Assembly: GCA_029582265.1 (NCBI GenBank)
Contig: CM055817.1
Coordinates: forward strand, 27,150,258 to 27,214,257
DNA length: 64,000 nt
Direction of reading: 5' to 3'
Source of the DNA: Zoroaster sp. YZ-2022
Lineage: Eukaryota; Echinodermata; Asteroidea; Forcipulatida; Zoroasteridae
How positions within the stretch are numbered: position 1 is the first letter of the stretch; every line of letters begins with the position of its first letter. Shown piece after piece: positions 1-15,000 of the stretch. A program made the translations under genes and the position numbers. A model generated the notes under the pieces. It was given only the letters and a program-made list of their open reading frames with translations. It was not told where the DNA came from and searched no databases.

Positions 1-3000
1 ACAATACAGCACTGTACACTGTTACGAAAGAAACATTTCTAGGGTTGGGAATATCTTTTAAAGTTTTTAAGGGAGGCCGATAAAATTGATATCTAAATTA
101 AAGCTTAGGTTCTCCCCTCTCGGAAAAACACAAAATCTTTGAATTTGGATAATGTCTTCATACCTTAAACGGCCTCCATGGACATTACCCCCTGTAAAAT
201 ACGGTCAACTTGCATGCGGTTTCACAGCAAACAATACAGCACTGTACACTGTTACGAAAGAAACATTTCTAGGGTTGGGAATATCTTTTAAAGTTTTTCA
301 AGGAGGCCGATAAATTTATATCTAAATTAAAGCTTAGGTTCTCCCTCTCGGAAAAACACAAAATCTTTGAATTTGGATAATGTCTTCATACCTTAAACGG
401 CCTCCATGGACACTTACCCCCCTGTAAAATACGGTCAACTTGCATGCGGTTTCACAGCAAACAATACAGCACTGTACACTGTTACGAAAGAAACATTTCT
501 AGGGCTGGGAATATCTTTTAAAGATTTAAGGAAGGCAGATAAAATTGATATCTAAATTAAAGCTTATGTTCTCCCCTCTCGGAAAAACACAAAATCTTTG
601 AATTTGGATAATGTCTTCATACCTTAAACGGCCTCCATGGACACTTACCCCCTGTAAAATACGGTCAACTTGCATGCGGTTTCACAGCACAACAATACAG
701 CACAGTACACTGTTACGAAAGAAACATTTCTAAGGTTGGGAATAACTTTTCAACTTTTCAAGGGAGGCCGATAAATTTATATCTAAATTAAAGCTTAGGT
801 TCTCCCCTCTCGGAAAAACACAAAATATTTGAATTTGGATAATGTCTTCATACCTTAAACGGCCTCCATGGACACTTACCCCCCTGTAAATACGGTCAAC
901 TTGCATGCGGTTTCACAGCAAACAATACAGCACTGTACACTGTTACGAAAGAAACATTTCTAAGGGTTGGGAATAACTTTTCAAGTTTTCAAGGGAGGCC
1001 GATAAATTTATATCTAAATTAAAGCTTAGGTTCTCCCCTCTCGGAAAAACACAAATCTTTGAATTTGGATAATGTCTTCATACCTTAAACGGCCTCCATG
1101 GACACTTACCCCCCTGTAAAATACGGTCAACTTGCATGCGGTTTCACAGCAAACAATACAGCACTGTACACTGTTACGAAAGAAACATTTCTAGGGTTGG
1201 GAATATCTTTTAAAGTTTTTAAGGGAGGCCGATAAAATTTATATCTAAATTAAAGCTTAGGTTCTCCCCTCTCGGAAAAACACAAAATCTTTGAATTTGG
1301 ATAATGTCTTCATACCTTAAACGGCCTCCATGGACACTTACCCCCTGTAAAATACGGTCAACTTGCATGCGGTTTCACAGCAAACAATACAGCACTGTAC
1401 ACTGTTACGAAAGAAACATTTCTAGGGTTGGGAATAACTTTTAAAGTTTTCAAGGGAGGCCGATAAATTTATATCTAAATTAAAGCTTAGGTTCTCCCCT
1501 CTCGGAAAAACACATACTCTTTGAATTTGGATAATGTCTTCATACCTTAAACGGCCTCCATGGACACTTACCCCTCTGTAAAATACGGTCAACTTGCATG
1601 CGGTTTCACAGCAAACAATACAGCACAGTACACTGTTACGAAAGAAACATTTCTAGGGTTGGGAATAACTTTTAAACTTTTCAAGGGAGGCCGATAAATT
1701 TATATCTAAATTAAAGCTTAGGTTCTCCCCTCTCGGAAAAACACAAAATCTTTGAATTTGGATAATGTCTTCATACCTTAAACGGCCTCCATGGACACTT
1801 ACCCCCTGTAAAATACGGTCAACTTGCATGCGGTTTCACAGCAAACAATACAGCACTGTACACTGTTACGAAAGAAACATTTCTAAGGTTGGGAATATCT
1901 TTTAATTTTTCAAGGGAGGCCGATAAATTTATATCTAAATTAAAGCTTAGGTTCTCCCCTCTCGGAAAAACACCATACTTTTGAATTTGGATAATGTCTT
2001 CATACCTTAAACGGCCTCCATGGACACTTAGCCCCTGTAAAATACGGTCAACTTGCATGCGGTTTCACAGCAAACAATACAGCACAGTACACTGTTACGA
2101 AAGAAACATTTCTAAGGTTGGGAATAACTTTTAAAGTTTTCAAGGGAGGCCGATAAATTTATATCTAAATTAAAGCTTAGGTTCTCCCCTCTCGGAAAAA
2201 CACAAAATCTTTGAATTTGGATAATGTCTTCATACCTTAAACGGCCTCCATGGACAATAACACACCTCTAAAATACGGTCAACTTGCATGCGGTTTCACA
2301 GCAAACAATACAGCACTGTACACTGTTACGAAAGAAACATTTCTAGGGTTGGGAATATCTTTTAAAGTTTTTAAGGGAGGCCGATAAAATTGATATCTAA
2401 ATTAAAGCTTAGGTTCTCCCCTCTCGGAAAAACACAAAATCTTTGAATTTGGATAATGTCTTCATACCTTAAACGGCCTCCATGGACACTTAGCCCCCTG
2501 TAAAATACGGTCAACTTGCATGCGGTTTCACAGCAAACAATACAGCACTGTACACTGTTACGAAAGAAACAGTTCTAGGGTTGGGAATATCTTTTAAAGT
2601 TTTTAAGGGAGGCAGATAAAATTGATATCTAAATTAAAGCTTAGGTTCTCCCCTCTCGGAAAAAGACCATACTTTTGAATTTGGATAATGTCTTCATACC
2701 TTAAACGGCCTCCATGGACACTTACCCCTCTGTAAAATACGGTCAACTTGCATGCGGTTTCACAGCAAACAATACAGCACAGTACACTGTTACGAAAGAA
2801 ACATTTCTAAGGTTGGGAATAACTTTTCAACTTTTCAAGGGAGGCCGATAAATTTATATCTAAATTAAAGCTTAGGTTCTCCCCTCTCGGAAAAAGACCA
2901 TACTTTTGAATTTGGATAATGTCTTCATACCTTAAACGGCCTCCATGGACACTTACCCCTCTGTAAAATACGGTCAACTTGCATGCGGTTTCACAGCAAA

Positions 3001-6000
3001 CAATACAGCACTGTACACTGTTACGAAAGAAACATTTCTAGGGTTGGGAATATCTTTTAAAGTTTTTAAGGGAGGCCGATAAATTTATATCTAAATTAAA
3101 GCTTAGGTTCTCCCCTCTCGGAAAAACACAAAATCTTTGAATTTGGATAATGTCTTCATACCTTAAACGGCCTCCATGGACACTTACCCCCTGTAAAATA
3201 CGGTCAACTTGCATGCGGTTTCACAGCAAACAATACAGCACTGTACACTGTTACGAAAGAAACATTTCTATGGTTGGGAATAACTTTTAAAGTTTTCAAG
3301 GGAGGCCGATAAAATTGATATCTAAATTAAAGCTTAGGTTCTCCCCTCTCGGAAAAACACAAAATCTTTGAATTTGGATAATGTCTTCATACCTTAAACG
3401 GCCTCCATGGACACTTAGCCCCCTGTAAAATACGGTCAACTTGCATGCGGTTTCACAGCAAACAATACAGCACAGTACACTGTTACGAAAGAAACATTTC
3501 TAAGGTTGGGAATAACTTTTCAACTTTTCAAGGGAGGCCGATAAATTTATATCTAAATTAAAGCTTAGGTTCTCCCCTCTCGGAAAAACACAAAATCTTT
3601 GAATTTGGATAATGTCTTCATACCTTAAACGGCCTCCATGGACACTTAGCCCCCTGTAAAATACGGTCAACTTGCATGCGGTTTCACAGCAAACAATACA
3701 GCACTGTACACTGTTACGAAAGAAACATTTCTAGGGTTGGGAATATCTTTTAAAGTTTTTAAGGGAGGCCGATAAATTTATATCTAAATTAAAGCTTAGG
3801 TTCTCCCCTCTCGGAAAAACACAAAATCTTTGAATTTGGATAATGTCTTCATACCTTAAACGGCCTCCATGGACACTTACCCCCTGTAAAATACGGTCAA
3901 CTTGCATGCGGTTTCACAGCAAACAATACAGCACTGTACACTGTTACGAAAGAAACATTTCTAGGGTTGGGAATATCTTTTAAAGTTTTTAAGGGAGGCC
4001 GATAAATTTATATCTAAATTAAAGCTTAGGTTCTCCCCTCTCGGAAAAACACCATACTTTTGAATTTGGATAATGTCTTCATACCTTAAACGGCCTCCAT
4101 GGACACTTAGCCCCCTGTAAAATACGGTCAACTTGCATGCGGTTTCACAGAAAACAATACAGCACTGTACACTGTTACGAAAGAAACATTTCTAGGGTTG
4201 GGAATAACTTTTAAAGTTTTCAAGGGAGGCCGATAATTTTATATCTAAATTAAAGCTTAGGTTCTCCCCTCTCGGAAAAACACAAAATCTTTGAATTTGG
4301 ATAATGTCTTCATACCTTAAACGGCCTCCATGGACACTTTGCCCCCTTTAAAATACGGTCAACTTGCATGCGGTTTCACAGCAAACAATACAGCACTGTA
4401 CACTGTTACGAAAGAAACATTTCTAGGGTTGGGAATATCTTTTAAAGTTTTTAAGGGAGGCCGATAAAATTGATATCTAAATTAAAGCTTAGGTTCTCCC
4501 CTCTCGGAAAAACACAAAATCTTTGAATTTGGATAATGTCTTCATACCTTAAACGGCCTCCATGGACACTTACCCCCTGTAAAATACGGTCAACTTGCAT
4601 GCGGTTTCACAGCAAACAATACAGCACTGTACACTGTTACGAAAGAAACATTTCTAGGGTTGGGAATATCTTTTAAAGTTTTCAAGGGAGGCCGATAAAT
4701 TTATATCTAAATTAAAGCTTAGGTTCTCCCCTCTCGGAAAAACACAAAATCTTTGAATTTGGATAATGTCTTCATACCTTAAACGGCCTCCATGGACACT
4801 TAGCCCCTGTAAAATACGGTCAACTTGCATGCGGTTTCACAGCAAACAATACAGCACTGTACACTGTTACGAAAGAAACATTTCTAAGGTTGGGAATAAC
4901 TTTTAAAGTTTTCAAGGCAGGCCGATAAATTTATATCTAAATTAAAGCTTAGGTTCTCCCCTCTCGGAAAAACACCATACTTTTGAATTTGGATAATGTC
5001 TTCATACCTTAAACGGCCTCCATGGACACTTACCCCCCTGTAAAATACGGTCAACTTGCATGCGGTTTCACAGCAAACAATACAGCACTGTACACTGTTA
5101 CGAAAGAAACATTTCTAGGGTTGGGAATATCTTTTAAAGTTTTTAAGGGAGGCCGATAAATTTATATCTAAATTAAAGCTTAGGTTCTCCCCTCTCGGAA
5201 AAACACAAAATCTTTGAATTTGGATAATGTCTTCATACCTTAAACGGCCTCCATGGACACTTACCCCCTGTAAAATACGGTCAACTTGCATGCGGTTTCA
5301 CAGCAAACAATACAGCACTGTACACTGTTACGAAAGAAACATTTCTAGGGTTGGGAATATCTTTTAAAGTTTTTAAGGGAGGCAGATAAAATTGATATCT
5401 AAATTAAAGCTTAGGTTCTCCCCTCTCGGAAAAACACAAAATCTTTGAATTTGGATAATGTCTTCATACCTTAAACGGCCTCCATGGACACTTAGCCCCC
5501 TGTAAAATACGGTCAACTTGCATGCGGTTTCACAGCAAACAATACAGCACAGTACACTGTTACGAAAGAAACATTTCTAAGGTTGGGAATAACTTTTCAA
5601 CTTTTCAAGGGAGGCCGATAAATTTATATCTAAATTAAAGCTTAGGTTCTCCCCTCTCGGAAAAACACAAAATCTTTGAATTTGGATAATGTCTTCATAC
5701 CTTAAACGGCCTCCATGGACACTTACCCCCTGTAAAATACGGTCAACTTGCATGCGGTTTCACAGCAAACAATACAGCACTGTACACTGTTAAAAAAAGA
5801 AACATTTCTAGGGTTGGGAATATCTTTTAAAGTTTCAAGGGAGGCCGATAAATTTATATCTAAATTAAAGCTTAGGTTCTCCCCTCTCGGAAAAACACAA
5901 AATCTTTGAATTTGGATAATGTCTTCATACCTTAAACGGCCTCCATGGACACTTACCCCCCTGTAAATACGGTCAACTTGCATGCGGTTTCACAGCAAAC

Positions 6001-9000
6001 AATACAGCACTGTACACTGTTACGAAAGAAACATTTCTAGGATTGGGAATATCTTTTAAAGTTTTTAAGGGAGGCAGATAAAATTGATATCTAAATTAAA
6101 GCTTAGGTTCCTCCCTCTAGGAAAAACACCATACTTTTGAATTTGGATAATGTCTTCATACCTTAAACGGCCTCCATGGACACTTACCCCCCTGTAAAAT
6201 ACGGTCAACTTGCATGCGGTTTCACAGCAAACAATACAGCACTGTACACTGTTACGAAAGAAACATTTCTAAGGTTGGGAATAACTTTTAAAGTTTTCAA
6301 GGGAGGCCGATAAATTTATATCTAAATTAAAGCTTAGGTTCTCCCCTCTCGGAAAAACACAAAATCTTTGAATTTGGATAATGTCTTCATACCTTAAACG
6401 GCCTCCATGGACACTTACCCCCTGTAAAATACGGTCAACTTGCATGCGGTTTCACAGCAAACAATACAGCACTGTACACTGTTACGAAAGAAACATTTCT
6501 AGGGTTGGGAATATCTTTTAAAGTTTTTAAGGGAGGCCGATAAATTTATATCTAAATTAAAGCTTAGGTTCTCCCTCTCGGAAAAACACAAAATCTTTGA
6601 ATTTGGATAATGTCTTCATACCTTAAACGGCCTCCATGGACACTTACCCCCTGTAAAATACGGTCAACTTGCATGCGGTTTCACAGCAAACAATACAGCA
6701 CTGTACACTGTTACGAAAGAAACATTTCTAGGGTTGGGAATATCTTTTAAAGTTTTCAGGGCAGGCCGATAAATTTATATCTAAATTAAAGCTTAGGTTC
6801 TCCCCTCTCGGAAAAACAAAATCTTTGAATTTGGATAATGTCTTCATACCTTAAACGGCCTCCATGGACACTTACCCCCTGTAAAATACGGTCAACTTGC
6901 ATGCGGTTTCACAGCAAACAATACAGCACTGTACACTGTTACGAAAGAAACATTTCTAAGGTTGGGAATAACTTTTCAATTTTTCAAGGGAGGCCGATAA
7001 ATTTATATCTAAATTAAAGCTTAGGTTCTCCCCTCTCGGAAAAACACAAAATCTTTGAATTTGGATAATGTCTTCATACCTTAAACGGCCTCCATGGACA
7101 CTTAGCCCCCTGTAAATACGGTCAACTTGCATGCGGTTTCACAGCAAACAATACAGCACTGTACACTGTTACGAAAGAAACATTTCTAAGGTTGGGAATA
7201 ACTTTTAAAGTTTTCAAGGGAGGCCGATAAATTTATATCTAAATTAAAGCTTAGGTTCTCCCCTCTCGGAAAAACACCATACTTTTGAATTTGGATAATG
7301 TCTTCATACCTTAAACGGCCTCCATGGACACTTAGCCCCCTGTAAAATACGGTCAACTTGCATGCGGTTTCACAGCAAACAATACAGCACTGTACACTGT
7401 TACGAAAGAAACATTTCTAGGGTTGGGAATATCTTTTAAAGTTTTTAAGGGAGGCCGATAAATTTATATCTAAATTAAAGCTTAGGTTCTCCCCTCTCGG
7501 AAAAACACAAAATCTTTGAATTTGGATAATGTCTTCATACCTTAAACGGCCTCCATGGACACTTAGCCCCATGTAAAATACGGTCAACTTGCATGCGGTT
7601 TCACAGCAAACAATACAGCACTGTACACTGTTACGAAAGAAACATTTCTAGGGTTGGGAATATCTTTTAAAGTTTTCAAGGGAGGCCGATAAATTTATAT
7701 CTAAATTAAAGCTTAGGTTCTCCCCTCTCGGAAAAACACAAAATCTTTGAATTTGGATAATGTCTTCATACCTTAAACGGCCTCCATGGACACTTACCCC
7801 CTGTAAAATACGGTCAACTTGCATGCGGTTTCACAGCAAACAATACAGCACTGTACACTGTTACGAAAGAAACATTTCTAGGGGTGGGAATATCTTTTAA
7901 AGTTTTCAAGGGAGGCCGATAAATTTATATCTAAATTAAAGCTTATGTTCTACCCTCTCGGAAAAACACAAAATCTTTGAATTTGGATAATGTCTTCATA
8001 CCTTAAACGGCCTCCATGGACACTTACCCCCTGTAAAATACGGTCAACTTGCATGCGGTTTCACAGCAAACAATACAGCACTGTACACTGTTACGAAAGA
8101 AACATTTCTAGGGTTGGGAATATCTTTTAAAGTTTTTAAGGGAGGCCGATAAATTTGATATCTAAATTAAAGCTTAGGTTCTCCCCTCTCGGAAAAACAC
8201 AAAATCTTTGAATTTGGATAATGTCTTCATACCTTAAACGGCCTCCATGGACACTTACCCCCCTGTAAAATACGGTCAACTTGCATGCGGTTTCACAGCA
8301 AACAACACAGCACTGTACACTGTTACGAAAGAAACATTTCTAAGGTTGGGAATAACTTTTAAACTTTTCAAGGGAGGCCGATAAATTTATATCTAAATTA
8401 AAGCTTAGGTTCTCCCCTCTCGGAAAAACACAAAATCTTTGAATTTGGATAATGTCTTCATACCTTAAACGGCCTCCATGGACACTTACCCCCTGTAAAA
8501 TACGGTCAACTTGCATGCGGTTTCACAGCAAACAATACAGCACTGTACACTGTTACGAAAGAAACATTTCTAGGGTTGGGAATATCTTTTAAAGTTTTTA
8601 AGGGAGGCCGATAAAATTGATATCTAAATTAAAGCTTAGGTTCTCCCCTCTCGGAAAAACACAAAATCTTTGAATTTGGATAATGTCTTCATACCTTAAA
8701 CGGCCTCCATGGACACTTAGCCCCCTGTAAAATACGGTCAACTTGCATGCGGTTTCACAGCAAACAATACAGCACTGTACACTGTTACGAAAGAAACATT
8801 TCTAAGGTTGGGAATAACTTTTAAAGTTTTCAAGGGGAGATAAATTTATATCTAAATTAAAGCTTAGGTTCTCCCCTCTCGGAAAAACACCATACTTTTG
8901 AATTTGGATAATGTCTTCATACCTTAAACGGCCTCCATGGACACTTACCCCCCTGTAAAATACGGTCAACTTGCATGCGGTTTCACAGCAAACAATACAG

Positions 9001-12000
9001 CACTGTACACTGTTACGAAAGAAACATTTCTAGGGTTGGGAATATCTTTTAAAGTTTTTAAGGGAGGCCGATAAATTTATATCTAAATTAAAGCTTAGGT
9101 TCTCCCCTCTCGGAAAAACACAAAATCTTTGAATTTGGATAATGTCTTCATACCTTAAACGGCCTCCATGGACACTTAGCCCCCTGTAAAATACGGTCAA
9201 CTTGCATGCGGTTTCACAGCAAACAATACAGCACAGTACACTGTTACGAAAGAAACATTTCTAAGGTTGGGAATAACTTTTCAACTTTTCAAGGGAGGCC
9301 GATAAATTTATATCTAAATTAAAGCTTAGGTTCTCCCCTCTCGGAAAAACACAAAATCTTTGAATTTGGATAATGTCTTCATACCTTAAACGGCCTCCAT
9401 GGACACTTACCCCCCTGTAAAATACGGTCAACTTGCATGCGGTTTCACAGCAAACAATACAGCACTGTACACTGTTACGAAAGAAACATTTCTAGGGTTG
9501 GGAATATCTTTTAAAGTTTTCAAGGAAGGCCGATAAATTTATATCTAAATTAAAGCTTAGGTTCTCCCTTCTCGGAAAAACACAAAATCTTTGAATTTGG
9601 ATAATGTCTTCATACCTTAAACGGCCTCATGGACACTTACCCCCCTGTAAAATACGGTCAACTTGCATGCGGTTTCACAGCAAACAATACAGCACTGTAC
9701 ACTGTTACGAAAGAAACATTTCTAGGGTTGGGAATATCTTTTAAAGTTTTTAAGGGAGGCAGATAAAATTTATATCTAAATTAAAGCTTAGGTTCTCCCC
9801 TCTCGGAAAAACACAAAATCTTTGAATTTGGATAATGTCTTCATACCTTAAACGGCCTCCATGGACACTTACCCCCTGTAAAATACGGTCAACTTGCATG
9901 CGGTTTCACAGCAAACAATACAGCACTGTACACTGTTACGAAAGAAACATTTCTAAGGTTGGGAATATCTTTTCAACTTTTCAAGGAGGCCGATAAAATT
10001 TATATCTAAATTAAAGCTTAGGTTCTCCCCTCTCGGAAAAACACAAAATCTTTGAATTTGGATAATGTCTTCATACCTTAAACGGCCTCCATGGACACTT
10101 AGCCCCCTGTAAAATACGGTCAACTTGCATGCGGTTTCACAGCAAACAATACAGCACTGTACACTGTTACGAAGAAACATTTCTAAGGTTGGGAATAACT
10201 TTTCAACTTTTCAAGGGAGGCCGATAAATTTATATCTAAATTAAAGCTTAGGTTCTGACCTCTCGGAAAAAAACCATACTTTTGAATTTGGATAATGTCT
10301 TCATACCTTAAACGGCCTCCATGGACACTTAGCCCCCTGTAAAATACGGTCAACTTGCATGCGGTTTCACAGCAAACAATACAGCACTGTACACTGTTAC
10401 GAAAGAAACATTTCTAGGGTTGGGAATATCTTTTAAAGTTTTTAACGGAGGCAGATAAATTTATATCTAAATTAAAGCTTAGGTTCTCCCCTCTCGGAAA
10501 AACACAAAATCTTTGAATTTGGATAATGTCTTCATACCTTAAACGGCCTCCATGGACACTTAGCACCCTGTAAAATACGGTCAACTTGCATGCGGTTTCA
10601 CAGCAAACAATACAGCACTGTACACTGTTACGAAAGAAACATTTCTAAGGTTGGGAATAACTTTTAAAGTTTTCAAGGGAGGCCGATAAATTTATATCTA
10701 AATTAAAGCTTAGGTTCTCCCCTCTCGGAAAAACACAAAATCTTTGAATTTGGATAATGTCTTCATACCTTAAACGGCCTCCATGGACACTTACCCCCTG
10801 TAAAATACGGTCAACTTGCATAGCGGTTTTCACAGCAAACAATACAGCACTGTACACTGTTACGAAAGAAACATTTCTAAGGTTGGGAATAACTTTTAAA
10901 GTTTTCAAGGAGGCCGATAAATTTATATCTAAATTAAAGCTTAGGTTCTCCCTCTCGGAAAAACACCATACTTTTGAATTTGGATAATGTCTTCATACCT
11001 TAAACGGCCTCCATGGACACTTACCCCCTGTAAAATACGGTCAACTTGCATGCGGTTTCACAGCAAACAATACAGCACTGTACACTGTTACGAAGAGAAA
11101 CATTTCTAGGGTTGGGAATATCTTTTAAAGTTATCAAGGAAGGCCGATAAATTTATATCTAAATTAAAGCTTAGGTTCTCCCTCTCGGAAAAACACAAAA
11201 TCTTTGAATTTGGATAATGTCTTCATACCTTAAACGGCCTCCATGGACACTTACCCCCTGTAAAATACGGTCAACTTGCATGCGGTTTCACAGCAAACAA
11301 TACAGCACAGTACACTGTTACGAAGAAACATTTCTAAGGTTGGGAATAACTTTTAACTTTTCAAGGGAGGGAGATAAATTTATATCTAAATTAAAGCTTA
11401 GGTTCTCCCCTCTCGGAAAAACACAAAATCTTTGAATTTGGATAATGTCTTCATACCTTAAACGGCCTCCATGGACACTTACCACCCTGTAAAATACGGT
11501 CAACTTGCATGCGGTTTCACAGCAAACAATACAGCACTGTACACTGTTACGAAAGAAACATTTCTAGGGTTGGGAATATCTTTTAAAGTTTTTAAGGGAG
11601 GCCGATAAAATTGATATCTAAATTAAAGCTTAGGTTCTCCCCTCTCGGAAAAACACAAAATCTTTGAATTTGGATAATGTCTTCATACCTTAAACGGCCT
11701 CCATGGACACTTAGCCCCTGTAAAATACGGTCAACTTGCATGCGGTTTCACAGCAAACAATACAGCACTGTACACTGTTACGAAAGAAACATTTCTAAGG
11801 TTGGGAATAACTTTTAAAGTTTTCAAGGGAGGCCGATAAATTTATATCTAAATTAAAGCTTAGGTTCTCCCCTCTCGGAAAAACACCATACTTTTGAATT
11901 TGGATAATGTCTTCATACCTTAAACGGCCTCCATGGACACTTACCCCCTGTAAAATACGGTCAACTTGCATGCGGTTTCACAGCAAACAATACAGCACTG

Positions 12001-15000
12001 TACACTGTTACGAAAGAAACATTTCTAGGGTTGGGAATATCTTTTAAAGTTTTAGGGAGGCCGATAAATTTATATCTAAATTAAAGCTTAGGTTCTCCCC
12101 TCTCGGAAAAACACAAAATCTTTGAATTTGGATAATGTCTTCATACCTTAAACGGCCTCCATGGACACTTAGCTCCCTATAAAATACGGTCAACTTGCAT
12201 GCGGTTTCACAGCAAACAATACAGCACAGTACACTGTTACGAAAGAAACATTTCTAAGGTTGGGAATAACTTTTCAACTTTTCAAGGGAGGCCGATAAAT
12301 TTATATCTAAATTAAAGCTTAGGTTCTCCCTCTCGGAAAAACACAAAATCTTTGAATTTGGATAATGTCTTCATACCTTAAACGGCCTCCATGGACACTT
12401 ACCCCCTGTAAAATACGGTCAACTTGCATGCGGTTTCACAGCAAACAATACAGCACTGTACACTGTTACGAAAGAAACATTTCTAGGGTTGGGAATATCT
12501 TTTAAAGTTTTAATGGGAGGCCGATAAATTTATATCTAAATTAAAGCTTAGGTTCTCCCCTCTCGGAAAAACACAAAATCTTTGAATTTGGATAATGTCT
12601 TCATACCTTAAACGGCCTCCATGGACACTTACCACCCTGTAAAATACGGTCAACTTGCATGCGGTTTCACAGCAAACAATACAGCACTGTACACTGTTAC
12701 GAAAGAAACATTTCTAGGGTTGGGAATATCTTTTAAAGTTTTTAAGGGAGGCCGATAAAATTGATATCTAAATTAAAGCTTAGGTTCTCCCCTCTCGGAA
12801 AAACACAAAATCTTTGAATTTGGATAATGTCTTCATACCTTAAACGGCCTCCATGGACACTTAGCCCGCTGTAAAATACGGTCAACTTGCATGCGGTTTC
12901 ACAGCAAACAATACAGCACTGTACACTGTTACGAAAGAAACATTTCTAAGGTTGGGAATAACTTTTAAAGTTTTCAAGGGAGGCCGATAAATTTATATCT
13001 AAGTTAAAGCTTAGGTTCTCCCTCTCGGAAAAAACACCATACTTTTGAATTTGGATAATGTCTTCATACCTTAAACGGCCTCCATGGACCCTTACCCCTG
13101 TAAAATACGGTCAACTTGCATGCGGTTTCACAGCAAACAATACAGCACTGTACACTGTTACGAAAGAAACATTTCTAAGGTTGGGAATAACTTTTCAACT
13201 TTTCAAGGGAGGCCGATAAATTTATATCTAAATTAAAGCTTAGGTTCTCCACTCTCGGAAAAACACAAAATCTTTGAATTTGGATAATGTCTTCATACCT
13301 TAAACGGCCTCCATGCACACTTACCCCTCTGTAAAATACGGTCAACTTGCATGCGGTTTCACAGCAAACAATACAGCACTGTACACTGTTACGAAAGAAA
13401 CATTTCTAGGGTTGGGAATAACTTTTAAAGTTTTCAAGGGAGGCCGATAATTTGATATCTAAATTAAAGCTTAGGTTCTCCCCTCTCGGAAAAACACAAA
13501 ATCTTTGAATTTGGATAATGTCTTCATACCTTAAACGGCCTCCATGGACACTTAGCCCCCTGTAAAATACGGTCAACTTGCATGCGGTTTCACAGCAAAC
13601 AATACAGCACTGTACACTGTTACGAAAGAAACATTTCTAGGGTTGGGAATATCTTTTAAAGTTTTTAAGGGAGGCAGATAAAATTGATATCTAAATTAAA
13701 GCTTAGGTTCTCCCCTCTCGGAAAAACACAAAATCTTTGAATTTGGATAATGTCTTCATACCTTAAACGGCCTCCATGGACACTTAGCCCCTATAAAATA
13801 CGGTCAACTTGCATGCGGTTTCACAGCAAACAATACAGCACAGTACACTGTTACGAAAGAAACATTTCTAAGGTTGGGAATAACTTTTCAACTTTTCAAG
13901 GGAGGCCGATAAATTTATATCTAAATTAAAGCTTAGGTTCTCCCCTCTCGGAAAAACACAAAATCTTTGAATTTGGATAATGTCTTCATACCTTAAACGG
14001 CCTCCATGGACACTTACCCCCTGTAAAATACGGTCAACTTGCATGCGGTTTCACAGCAAACAATACAGCACTGTACACTGTTACGAAAGAAACATTTCTA
14101 GGGTTGGGAATATCTTTTAAAGTTTTTAAGGGAGGCAGATAAAATTGATATCTAAATTAAAGCTTAGGTTCTCCCCTCTCGGAAAAACACAAAAATCTTT
14201 GAATTTGGATAATGTCTTCATACCTTAAACGGCCTCCATGGACACTTACCCCCTGTAAAATACGGTCAACTTGCATGCGGTTTCACAGCAAACAATACAG
14301 CACTGTACACTGTTACGAGAGAAACATTTCTAAGGTTGGGAATAACTTTTCAACTTTTCAAGGGAGGCCGATAAATTTATATCTAAATTAAAGCTTAGGT
14401 TCTCCCCTCTCGGAAAAACACAAAATCTTTGAATTTGGATAATGTCTTCATACGTTAAACGGCCTCCATGGACACTTAGCCCCATGTAAAATACGGTCAA
14501 CTTGCATGCGGTTTCACAGCAAACAATACAGCACAGTACACTGTTACGAAAGAAACATTTCTAAGGTTGGGAATAACTTTTCAACTTTTCAAGGGAGGCC
14601 GATAAATTTATATCTAAATTAAAGCTTAGGTTCTCCCCTCTCGGAAAAACACCGTACTTTTGAATTTGGATAATGTCTTCATACCTTAAACGGCCTCCAT
14701 GGACACTTAACCCCCTGTAAAATACGGTCAACTTGCATGCGGTTTCACAGCAAACAATACAGCACTGTACACTGTTACGAAAGAAACATTTCTAGGGTTG
14801 GGAATATCTTTTAAAGTTTTTAAGGGAGGCAGATAAAATTGATATCTAAATTAAAGCTTAGGTTCTCCCCTCTCGGAAAAACACCATACTTTTGAATTTG
14901 GATAATGTCTTCATACCTTAAACGGCCTCCATGGACACTTACCCCCCTGTAAAATACGGTCAACTTGCATGCGGTTTCACAGCAAACAATACAGCACTGT